DNA from: Denticeps clupeoides | Lineage: Eukaryota > Chordata > Actinopteri > Clupeiformes > Denticipitidae | Reading direction: 5' to 3' | Length of the DNA: 64,000 nt | NCBI RefSeq assembly: GCF_900700375.1 | Contig: NC_041717.1 | Location: 248,001 to 312,000 of the forward strand | Shown: piece by piece, positions 22,327 through 32,234 of the stretch | Position numbering within the stretch: position 1 is the stretch's first letter | How the letters are laid out: each line of letters starts with the position of its first letter | Notes under the pieces: model-generated | What the model was told of the DNA's origin: nothing | Seen by the model: the letters and a program-made list of their open reading frames with translations, nothing else | Databases searched by the model: none | Made by a program: the position numbers and the translations under genes

Positions 22327-25300
22327 GGCACAGTGATGCCACTACTTTAGAAGCCACATTCGTTTGTACCTTCTTGTCCAGTTTGAAGGGGTTTCCAAAG
22401 GTGTGCAAGCGTTTGGGCTGGTCAGAGTCTACCTCTCTCAGGAGGGCGGTACTGTGTTTCAGGAAATCCTGGTAGTTCCCCATTTGAGCTATGGGAACAC
22501 TGTGGATCTGATCTGGGGGGAGGAAGACAAGGTGGTACAGGATTAAATTAAATAGAGGAGGAGAGAAGATGGAATTGTCGATGGAAGAGTCTGCAGTGAC
22601 CCTGCAAGCTGGAGAGATGATATAAGCCAACCTGACCTAATAATCAGAGATGACGGAATAACACAGTGTGTGTCAAAGACCTCACAGTTCACCAGTTGGC
22701 TGCAATAAAATATGAGTAGAGGAATATTAAATTATGTGAACAGTAGTGTTGTTTTAATAAATGAAATTAATGACAAAATATCTTTGTCAACAAACCTTTT
22801 TGACGTGACTAAGATGTGACATAAATGAGCATCATATGACGATAACGATAACAAAATATATGTTATTGACGAAAATGTGATGAGATGTTATTTCCTCTTG
22901 TTTAATTACGTTATTACATCATGGTTTCTCTTTCCTGTATCCCATTTGACCCACAAATTCAGTTTTCTTTTCCACTTCCACATTGTAAAGAAAGGAAGAA
23001 AAGTGGAAGTAGCCAAAAAACATGGAACAAAATCAGAAAATCATCTGTATTATGTAATTATATAATAAGATAACCTTGTTTTAGTTATCAAATGGTTTTG
23101 ACTAAAAGAAAAGGTTTTTGTCTTTTCTACTTGTATATTGACTGGGATTGAATGCTCAGACTTTTAGTCGACTGAAACTTGACTAGACTAAAATGAGTCT
23201 GGACTAGACTAATAAGGACTAAAATTGCAGCTTGATGCAAAGAATAAACTAAAACTAAAATTAAAACAGGCTGCCAAAAACAACTATAGTGAACAGTGAG
23301 AACTGATCACAGTGGGGTTGGGGAGGTGGAGTCTAAAACCCCAGCAGAACAAGCTGAGATCAACAGAAGAATCACCTTGATCAAGAACACAAGCGGTGCC
23401 ATGTAGAAGGTTACGCCTCATTCGACTCAACTGGTCCAGCAGATGCCTTCTAGGAACATCGTAGGGGTTGCTCATCATCTGCAGTATTACACTCTGGAGA
23501 AGAGAAAATTAAGCCAAATTGAAAGAAATAAACTGAAAGTCCCAATAACCAGTAAAAAAATAAATAACAAAAAAAAATTTTTTTGGGAGGAGTTCAGTAG
23601 TGACAAATGCAGTAAACAAGGTTCAAATAGATATTGAATCAATGTTCATACACACCTTGTTGTTTGTACTAAGCTGGAAGTTGCTGAACTCGTCTGTGGT
23701 GAGTTCGGATGGCAATGTTGCTCTGCCCATAAAACTCTGCATGCGCTGACTAATATGATTCCAGCTGCAGGTTGAGGAGGTTCTCCATCGGTGGCGAAGT
23801 CTGATGTGCACCTCCAGATGTGTCTTCTGACCCACAGCAGAGTTTACCCTGTCCACTTCTACTTTTGTCTACAGACAATACAAGCACACCTCAGTGACCT
23901 CAGATAACTTGTATATCATGAAGTCTACAAAATACCATATTAATAAACATAAAAGCAGCTGTTACTGCTTTCACTTCATAATTAATCTTGTACACGGCAG
24001 TACTTTCTACCTGCTGGCTGAGTTTTTTGAGGTAGGAACCCACACTGTAGCTCAGGCCATACTCCTGATGGTCAGGCAATAGATTCAGAGCCCCGATCAT
24101 CCTCAGCGCCTTACGCAGTGGCTGCACAAAAACAGTATTGATGGTTCAGAGAGCTGATTATGATTATAACACCCTCCCAACACAGTGTATGAAGTCTCTC
24201 ACCCCACTGTAATAGAGGGGCATGGTCTTCAGATAGCTCTCAAAGCTTTGTCTCCACTGCAGTGAGGGCTTCAGCTTGTGAACTTTACTCAGATCATCTA
24301 GGAACACACACAGTAAAACCAGTAAGTGCGTTTGGGTAGGTGTGTGGATAGAAATATGAATGTTATGTATCCTCAGCAAATTCAATATTGTGTTTATGAT
24401 ATAGTCATGACCAAAGGTTTTGAGAATGATACAAATACGGGTTTTCACAAAGCTCAGTGCTTCCATTTTTTCTGTCAATTTGCATATATTCCAGAATGTT
24501 AAGAAGAGTGATCAGATGATTTAGAAGTTACTCTTTGCCATGAAAATGAACTTAATACCAAATTTCCTCTGCATTTCAGCCCTGACACAAAAGGACCTGC
24601 TGAGATCATTCAGTGTTACTTAGAGGATCACAAGTGAGAGTGTTGACCAGCGCAATTAAGGAGATCATTCTGTCATGCTGATTGAGCTAGAATAGCAAAC
24701 TGGATGCTTTAAAAGGAGGGTGATTCTTAAAATCATTCTTCTTCCTCTGTTAACCATGGTTACCTTAAAGTGAAGTGATTGTCACATGTGATACACAGCA
24801 GCACAGCACACGGTGGACACAGTGAAATTAACCCATCACCCTGAGTGAACAGTGGGCAGCCATGACAGGCGCCCGGGGAGCAGTGTGTGGGGACGGTGCT
24901 TTGCTCAGTGGCACCTCAGTGGCACCTTGGCGGATCGGGATTTGAACCGGCAACCTTCTGATTACGGGGCCACCTCCTTAATCGCTAGGCCACCACTAGG
25001 TTACCTGCAAGGAAACATGTGCAGTCATCATTGCGTAAAGGGGCTTTACAGGCAAGGATATTGCCGCTACTAAGATTGCACCTAAAGCAACCATTTATCA
25101 CATCATCAAAAACTTAAAGGAGAGAGGTTAAAGTTTTGAAAAAGGCTTCAGGGTGCCAAGAAAGTCCAGCAAGTGCCAGGACCATCTCCAAAAGATGTTT
25201 CAGATGAAGGATTGGGGTTTTTACCAGTGCAGAGCTTGCTCAGGAATGCACAGTGAGGCAAAGACTTTTGGAGGATGGCCTGGTGTCAAGAGGGGCAGCA

Positions 25301-28300
25301 AAGAAGCCACTTCTCTCCAAGAAAACAATCAAGGACAAACTGATATTCTACAAAAAGTACAGGGATTGGACTGCTGAGGACTGGGGTTAAGTCGTTTTCC
25401 GATTGTTTGGGGCATTGGGAAAAATTATTTTCCGGAGAAGAAAAGGTGAGTGCTTCAAACAGTCCTGTCTCGTGCCAACAGTAAAGTATCCTGAGACCAT
25501 TCAACATATTGAAATTTTGAGTCCTTGGCCAGGAAACTCCCCTGACTTTAATCCAATTGAGAACTTGTGGTCAATTCTCAAGAGACAAACAAAACCCACA
25601 AATTTGGACAAACTCCCAAGCACTGATTATAAAGGAATAGGCCCAGAGGTTGACTGACAGCATTTGAATTTTTGCATGAACTTGATGTAATTGTCATTAG
25701 AAATGCTGGTAAATATAGTTCAATACACCACAGAAACAACTGAAAACACTGAAGGAGAGAACTCTGTGTCATTTCAAACCTTTGACCATGACTGTACTAT
25801 ATAACCTAACCTCACATAGAATTCTGCTTCTATGCCTGACTAAAAACTTCATGTGAACTACACTACATTCTCTAGTGAAGAAAAGTTTTTCATGTCACGT
25901 TCAGTGATGCTCTCTTTTTTACATAATAGGAAACTGTAACTCTTATTGTGCTTATTTTGTGAATGAGAGCAAGAGTGCGTGTGTGAGTGTGTGTTTGTTT
26001 ACCCACCAAGCAATGGCAGCAGAACAGGATAATTGTATGGCATAACAAACAGGTTGACACAGCTGAGTGCAGTACTGGCCTTTAGATATCCAAACGGTAG
26101 ACCCAGGTCACCATATTTACTACTGTTCCTCACAAACACCTGCACAGAGAACCACATTTCAATAAGACCCAGGTTGCCACATTTACTACGGTTCCCAACA
26201 AATACCTGTACAGAGCAACATATAATTTCATTTATTTCTGCCTGGGTGTGTATATCTCTGCATGTATGTACCTGCCAGCAGATGTGTGGCGACTTCCTCT
26301 CCAGTATGTACTGGGTTAAGGGTGATGGCTCCAGCTCATATTTGTCAAAGGGAACTTTATCCACCACCACAGGCTCAGAATCGACACAGGAAAACAGGAT
26401 CTGCGGATGGGCTATACGGGAGGGCTACACAAAAAGGACACGGTACAATACTTCATATGATCTGTACCATTAATTCCCATAACTGGTAATAATGTAATAA
26501 AATTAGTGGTGAGTGGCAATCTAATGCTTTAATTGCAGTTAATTAATTTGAAAAGAAAAAAACTTTTGTCAATGCATTGAGGCAAATTTCATAAAAAAAA
26601 AAAAAGCTAGCTAACGAAAGCCTTAACACAAACTACAGGACAATTCTCTATGTAATGCTGGGGACATTTTGATAAGCCAAATTACTTTATCCCCATAATT
26701 GGTCAGAACTATAAACAAGTGTGATATGTATGTAGTACCTTACTACTGGGTAGTTCAATATAAAGTTATTTTTAAGTTTGCACAATTTTAGCCAGGGACT
26801 TTTTTTTTCAGTTTAAATGCATTACCAGAAATTAATAGTGCTTGTCTTTTTCCATATTAATGTCCATGTCTATTATTGATTCTGTCACCCACTAAAACCC
26901 TTTGTGCACTTTGTCGCAAATGCTCTTGTGCAATTAATTAAGTTTGATCATTTTTTATCAAGTCCTACCCCTAATTAAAATGCAAATAAACATGTTCAAA
27001 TACCAGATAGATGAAGGAAGTGATCATAATATCGGTTACTTATATATATATGGTCAGGTACAAATTTTAATAATCATTCTTTATAAAGAATACACAAAAA
27101 TATAATCAACGATGGAGCCTCAACATTTTCTGCAGTGATAGGGTGCAGAAACCCTTTTAAATATAATTTATTCTGAACACCGATGTAATGAACATGGCAG
27201 TGCACAGACACATACACATGCACACTTACCAGTGTAGGGGAATTCTGGTCGGGCCAAAAGCTCTCAGGTATTGGCCAATGTCCGACAGGAACGCCTGTTT
27301 TAGGATTAGGGCGCACATAGATCAGTCTACGACAGCAGTGCCATGGCTGAGGTCCCAGCTTGGCTTCCAACACTCCCTCTACAAAATACAGCAAGAGAGA
27401 GAAAGGGCAGGAAAAGACAAATGAACACAACTTGTTCACCCAGTGGAGCACACAATGGGTATACGATTTCAGAGCAAGCATTTGCCATGCATTTGGTATT
27501 TATCTGGACCTTAAAGAAGAAAAACAAAACCATTTTTGTTGATGTGTAATGATTTGTCAGCACAAAGATACAATGAATGATTATACACTCACACACACAA
27601 CAATAATTCTACTTATTTTAAACATGTGCCATCTCCTCTGCCCTCACCCTCTGTTGGGAGGGGGTCTGGGCCAGTCTTCTCAAAGTGGATGACCACCCCA
27701 CTTTGGATCTTCTGCACAAGAGACTCCAGACACTGGTTCAGCATCCTGTGTGAAAACACACTGTAAGAACGCCCTGAGAGAGAGTGAAAGACAGCAAACG
27801 ATGGTCAAAGTCAGACATTAAATAATTAAATACAAGCAGGAGATAGACAAGGAACTGCAGAGGAACAGCATGCAGGCTAGCGTCTGGCTGAAATATGGCC
27901 TGTAGAGGGAAGGGGGTTTCGCATCAATCACCCACCACACATTCACTCATATGGCTGAAAGCGTAAAATCAGAGATTGTGACCTCAATTAGATGAATAAA
28001 TCCAATAAAAAAATGTGCTGACCTTCTCACCTCCAGTTACCTCACACATTGCTGTGATCGGAGAGTCATCTGATGGGACACTTCCTAATGCTTCTGGCCC
28101 TAGGGGCGCATGGCCTGGAATGCGGAGCACTAGCGAGAAGAGGCGCTGATCCCAGCGGAACGGTTCCTTTGTCAGCTCACTGCCTGGCAGTGGCGTGGTG
28201 AGGGGCAGGTGCAGCTGGGAGCATGAAGAAACTTTAAGCAGCGAAAGGTAGGGGTGACAGATCATAAAACAGGTCTTGCCCTCATCCTGACCTCATCCTG

Positions 28301-29333
28301 AACTCCACCGGTACTGGCCAGCTTGTTGCCATCGGTGATTGCCACAACGATTGCTGGCTCCAGGAAGAACGGGATCCGCCCCTAGGTATGTACGTACACG
28401 CACACACACAATATTGTAAACAAAATCCAAGTTGGAACTACTTTATGAGCATTTAGGGAATGGGCAGGAGCAGGCCTGCACACACACACACACACACCCA
28501 GCTCGTGTTAACCTCTGTACCAAACAGAAATATAAAGCTCTTAATAATCACAATCCAGCATTATGCTGGCAGATGTTCTATGTAATGGTTGGCTTATTCT
28601 TTCTTTGGTGGTATGTTGTTACTGAATCCCAGTGTGTGAAGTTTAATTATTAATCCCCTGTGTTACAAAGAGAGGAACGACAGGCAACGATCAGTGTTGC
28701 GGTAGGCTGTATAAAGCCATTTCCTTTTCAGGACAGCACATATCACGATTGATGTTTAAGATATGATCTTGTAATCTATCAAATGTTACCAAATCTGCAG
28801 TATTGTGATATCATCCTCATAATATATTGATATTATTTCATATGATGGGATCCTCTGTGATTTCCACAACCTCGACTGGATTCAGCAGAGGGAATTTGCG
28901 GGAGGTGGATATTTGGTACGTGTCCGGCAGGTAGCGCTCCCTGGAGGTTTATGAGGGACCAGGTGCTTGTGAACATGTGGTGCAGTACAGTACAGGACAG
29001 GACAGGGACTGAGGGATCGGTGTTGGCAGGATGCTTGGAGCACTGTGAGGTCAGGGGGCAGCGCCCAGACATACCTGTCCATAGTTGTCTATTCCAGACA
29101 CTAATCTATTGAGATTGAGCAAATCAAACACGGTCCTCAATGCTGGGCCAGCTGTGGTCAAACCAGCAGCCTGCAGGTTTCTCAGCTTCTCCATGAATGT
29201 GTTGTGGGTCTCCTTCCATCCAGCCTGGGAGAGCAGAGACGAGCACAAATAAGGTCAAAATCAAGTTAATTGGGCAAAAATGTGAGTAAAATCACAAGGA
29301 ATTTGATTCCAGTTGATGGTGTGTGTGTATTTT

Positions 29334-29372
<39 letters not shown>

Positions 29373-30362
29373 TATCTTATACTGAAATAATACCACAAGT
29401 GTACATAAACTGCATCATGACAGTTCAGCTGTGTAAGAGGGTGGAGTGGAAGACTGGACTTCCTCAGTTGCCTCAGAAAGTACATCATCTGCCGGGTCTT
29501 TTTGAGGATGGAGGAGATGTTGAGCTCCCACTTCAGGTCCTGGGAGATGGCAGTATCGAGGAACTTGAAGATCCCCACAGAAGACTGAGCTGTCTGATAT
29601 AGTGATTGTGAGCAGTGTTGAAGGACATCTCCTGAAGTCCACTGTCATCTTTACAGTCTTGAGCATGTTCCAGGTTATGCTGACTGCACCACAGTAGCAG
29701 CCACTCAAGCTCCTCCCGGTATGCAGATTCGTCCCCATCCTGAATGAGTTCAGTGACAACGGTGTCGTCTGCAAACCTTTAACAGTAGTTTAAGGACTGC
29801 GATGCTGGAGGTGCAGTGATTGGTTTCCTTACACGGCTTATCTACAGACACAGTGCAACCACGACAAAGAACCAGCAGGGACTGCCACCTACAGAGGAGC
29901 TGAGTGCATCGATTTGTATTAACGCCGCTGAACTTCATCTAGGTGGTGCTGTGCTGCTCAAGATGTGGAGAAAACGTCGGCCATGTTTCAGAAAAAACAC
30001 CAGCGCTTTCCCATTCTTCTAAATCGAGCGCTACAGGCCTCAGGCGACAAACATGACACGACTTCCATGGAGGATGGCTGTAAATTCTTACCTTTATTGC
30101 CGCCGGGGGGTCCTCAAAAGTCACTAGCATGTACCGGTCTCCGCGGCTGGTGGAGTCCCGGGATCTGAGCTGTGGCCAGAAACGAGGGACACGTTGTCAA
30201 TATACTTTCAAGCAGATGAGGACAAGAACAGCGTGTGAGTGGGTACTGTACCTTTAGAAACGTCTCAACTGCTCCCTTCGCTACGTCCAGATAGGTGGTG
30301 CCCAAGTACGAGCGCTGGTTCATAGAAGCGGACGTATCTATTAAGAACACTATGACGGGCAT
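20194..30362 (-). CDS. ints6: Integrator complex subunit 6
   Basis: INTS6 is a subunit of the Integrator complex, which cleaves snRNA and other nascent RNA in the nucleus and recruits PP2A. Eighteen coding exons in minus order: 30362-30252, 30169-30092, 29224-29075, 28381-28292, 28214-28031, 27773-27648, 27378-27230, 26424-26272, 26139-26007, 24297-24203, 24121-24011, 23868-23656, 23493-23376, 22512-22370, 22070-21920, 21867-21526, 20961-20868, 20287-20194. They sum to 844 aa; human INTS6 is about 887. The N-terminus MPVIVFLIDTSASMNQRS is a von Willebrand A domain with the DTSAS MIDAS motif. IYVRPNPKTGVP, GHWPIPESFWPDQNSP and FDKYELEPSPLTQYILERKS are conserved INTS6 blocks. The end (VLIEKLELFMEEIH) matches the C-terminal helix. 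Exons 12 and 16 are much less conserved than the rest. INTS6L is the alternative, but neighbours favour INTS6. Confidence 0.93.
20288..20358. repeat. (CA)n microsatellite at the last ints6 acceptor
   Basis: About 35 CA units on the plus strand. In the ints6 transcript this is (UG)n ending directly in the UAG acceptor of the last exon. Confidence 0.95.
20568..20745 (-). repeat. SINE1, degraded
   Basis: Minus-strand copy running from the AAGTGAAAGTGATTAGTTGT tail to GAACCGGCAACCTTCAGATT. Parts of the body and the outer head are missing. It lies in the last ints6 intron. Confidence 0.75.
21262..21437 (-). repeat. SINE2 copy
   Basis: Minus-strand copy from AACATTTACCAGATGCCCTT to GGCTACTACCACCCC, with small deletions. 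It is in the ints6 intron between exons 17 and 16. Confidence 0.8.
21486..21516. repeat. (GT)n microsatellite beside an ints6 donor
   Basis: In the ints6 transcript this is a (CA)n run starting about ten bases downstream of the exon 16 donor at 21525. Confidence 0.9.
22292..22322. repeat. Poly(T) run
   Basis: About 31 T in a row in ints6 intron 14, close to the donor of exon 14 (exon ends at 22370). Confidence 0.9.
22744..23288. mobile_element. Non-autonomous hAT element (545 bp) with 8-bp target duplication
   Basis: The ends are TAGTGTTGTTTT and, inverted, TATAGTTGTTTT. The flanks are GTGAACAG on both sides (22736-22743 and 23289-23296). The interior is AT-rich with ACTAAAATTGCAGCTTGATG, which I recall from fish hAT MITEs. 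There is no coding capacity. It lies in ints6 intron 13, its right edge about 90 bases from exon 13. Confidence 0.88.
24402..25794 (+). mobile_element. Tc1-family DNA transposon, inactive
   Basis: Ends TAGTCATGACCAAAGGTTTT (left) and inverted CAGTCATGGTCAAAGGTTTG (right) lie between TA dinucleotides at 24400-24401 and 25795-25796. The interior keeps pieces of a Tc1 transposase: the catalytic-end motif NSPDFNPIENLWSILKRQT at about 25540-25600 and upstream helix-turn-helix remains near 25080. Several frameshifts and stops separate them. A SINE1 is inserted at 24766-25000. It sits in ints6 intron 9. Confidence 0.85.
24766..25000 (-). repeat. SINE1 inside the Tc1 element
   Basis: Minus-strand, nearly complete copy: AAGTGAAGTGATTGTCACAT tail to GCTAGGCCACCACT head. 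It lies within a Tc1 element, so the SINE is younger than that insertion. Confidence 0.85.
26007..26205 (-). other. ints6: ints6 exon 9 with tandem duplication of its start
   Basis: The normal exon is 26139-26007. Immediately upstream in the transcript a 66-bp unit repeats the acceptor and the first codons. The second acceptor is at 26206 (exon would begin at 26205). The duplicated part reads VFVGNRSKCGNLGL against VFVRNSSKYGDLGL in the normal exon. Use of the upstream acceptor keeps frame and adds 22 residues. Confidence 0.75.
28640..29070. other. ints6 intron 3
   Basis: Intron sequence with an AT-rich part (28730-28850). No repeat or RNA gene was recognised. Confidence 0.4.
29287..29777 (-). 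mobile_element. Rex1-type LINE, 3' end
   Basis: Minus-strand frames encode ITWNMLKTVKMTVDFRRCPS, QDLKWELNISSILKKTRQM and YFLRQLRKSSLPL, the known C-terminal region of fish Rex1/CR1-type reverse transcriptases. The 3' tail ends CATCAACTGGAATCAAATTC (minus strand), the same tail as at 56.25 kb. It is 5'-truncated and shifted in frame, in ints6 intron 2. A (TA)n tract at 29336-29368 lies within it. Confidence 0.8.
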
Positions 30363-31197
30363 TGTGTTACTAATCTCACTGGGCTTTTTAAATAAAGTCT
30401 GTCGCACACATTTTTTTCTATGGTGACACTATCTACTTCGCCGGGTTACTCTGTTACTGGATCTGAAGAAAAGAAGCCTGCTGCCCTGCTTTTAAACTGA
30501 GCACTAGGATTTACCCCGCCCTCAGACGCTCTACGTCACCGCGTAGCCTTGACGCTTGGCGCATTAGCGCCCCCTTCTGCAGGTGCGTGTCTGGAACTCG
30601 TAAACAGCCATTTTTTGTTCACCTGAAATATATTTCTCCAGTTTACTGTTTGTGATCCCGGTTGTGGCCTAGTGGATAAAGAAGGTTAAAATCCCGAACC
30701 GCCAATGTGCCACTGAGGTCTCCTGGACCACTGAGGTACCATCCCCACACACTGCTGCCCACTGCTCACCAAAGGTGATACTTAAATGCAGAAGACACAT
30801 TTCACCGTCTGCTGTGCTCTGCTGTGTAATTAAAAAATATTTCGCTTAAAATATTTTCCAGGTTAATAGATGGTGGTGTAATTGAATAATTGTTTTTATT
30901 TTAAGGCTATTAGAAGGTTGGAGTCATTTAATGTATTTTTTCAGGTTCATGTTAGTCAATGATTGTGTGATTGAATATCATTTTTCATTTCAGGTCAATA
31001 TATTGTGTAATTTCATATTATTTTACACCTCCAGTCAGTAGATGTCGCTGTCACACGGTTCTGTTTTGGCGTAATTCTCCAATCAGACGAAGAAGAAGGA
31101 GGAGTCAGGAGTCAGATGACACGGCGTGACAGCGCGTCCCCGCCAGGTGTAGCGCCGCCGCCGACCGGGCACCAGGGGTTCGCGACACCAGTCCGTC
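30363..31197. promoter_or_regulatory. Bidirectional ints6/wdfy2 promoter region
   Basis: The start codons of ints6 (minus) and wdfy2 (plus) are 835 bases apart, head-to-head. CpG-rich patches lie at each end. A CRE-like TACGTCAC is near 30530 and a CCAAT box at 31079-31083, about 115 bases before the wdfy2 ATG. A SINE1 occupies the middle. Confidence 0.55.
30655..30835 (+). repeat. SINE1, diverged
   Basis: Plus-strand copy with TGTGGCCTAGTGGATAAAGA head, AACCGCCAATGTGCCACTGA body and CTGCTGTGTAAT end. It lies between the ints6 and wdfy2 promoters. Confidence 0.75.
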
Positions 31198-32201
31198 ATG
31201 GCGACAGAGGGGCAGCCGAGAGCCCAGGCGCGCACCCCGCTGCTGCTGAGCAGGCTGGAGGGCTCACAGGAGCTGGTGACCATGGCAGTGATCATACCGA
31301 AGGAGGACGGAGTCATCAGCGTCTCCGAGGACAGGTCACGACTGTAAACACTGCACTGTTTGACGGAGGAATAATAACAAATCATTTAAACTGATGTGAC
31401 ATGTTGCACGTGACGCACAGGACCGTCCGTGTCTGGCTGAAGAGGGACAGTGGGCAGTACTGGCCCAGTGTGTACCAGTCGATGCCAGGTCAGCTTTCCC
31501 ATATTTGAATACAATCACGATAACGTGGATGTCACTGTTACTGCTCACTCGGTCGCGCTTTCTTGTCCTCCCTCTCAGCGCCGTGCACCTGCATGTGCTT
31601 TAATCCCGAGACTCGCCGGCTGTCCGTGGGGATGGACAACGGCGTTGTCTCTGTGAGTCTGCAAACCTGTCTGAATTATTGCCAGCATTATTACGGGCTC
31701 TATTGATCCTTGAGGTGTATTCGTTATATTTTGCGCCGGTCGGGGTCATAACACCACATTCTGAGGTCATGGTCTGTGTTTGTTTTCTTTAGGAGTTCAT
31801 CTTATCAGAGGATTACAACAAGATGACCCCTGCTCAGACCTATCAAGGTAAGATTCTGCAATGTCACTCGCTGGTTGACACATGATTCTTATGTTCATAG
31901 AGTTGTGTTCCTTTCTGAGATTTAAACACATATAGAAATATAAATGGTGTAAGTGGAATGTGAAGCTTGCATTGATTTAGAAGCATCCTATTATGTGAAA
32001 CCAGTATATAATTTATGTAAAATTTCAACCCTGCCAGCCCACCATGCCCGGGTGACAGTGGTGCTGTTTGTGCTGGAGATGGAATGGCTGCTCAGCACCG
32101 CCCAGGACAAGCTCCTGAGCTGGCACTGCACTGAAAGTGGGCATCTGCAGGGCACCTACCGCATGGCAGCATGGGTGTCGGGACTAGAGTATCCTTTACA
32201 G

Positions 32202-32234
<33 letters not shown>

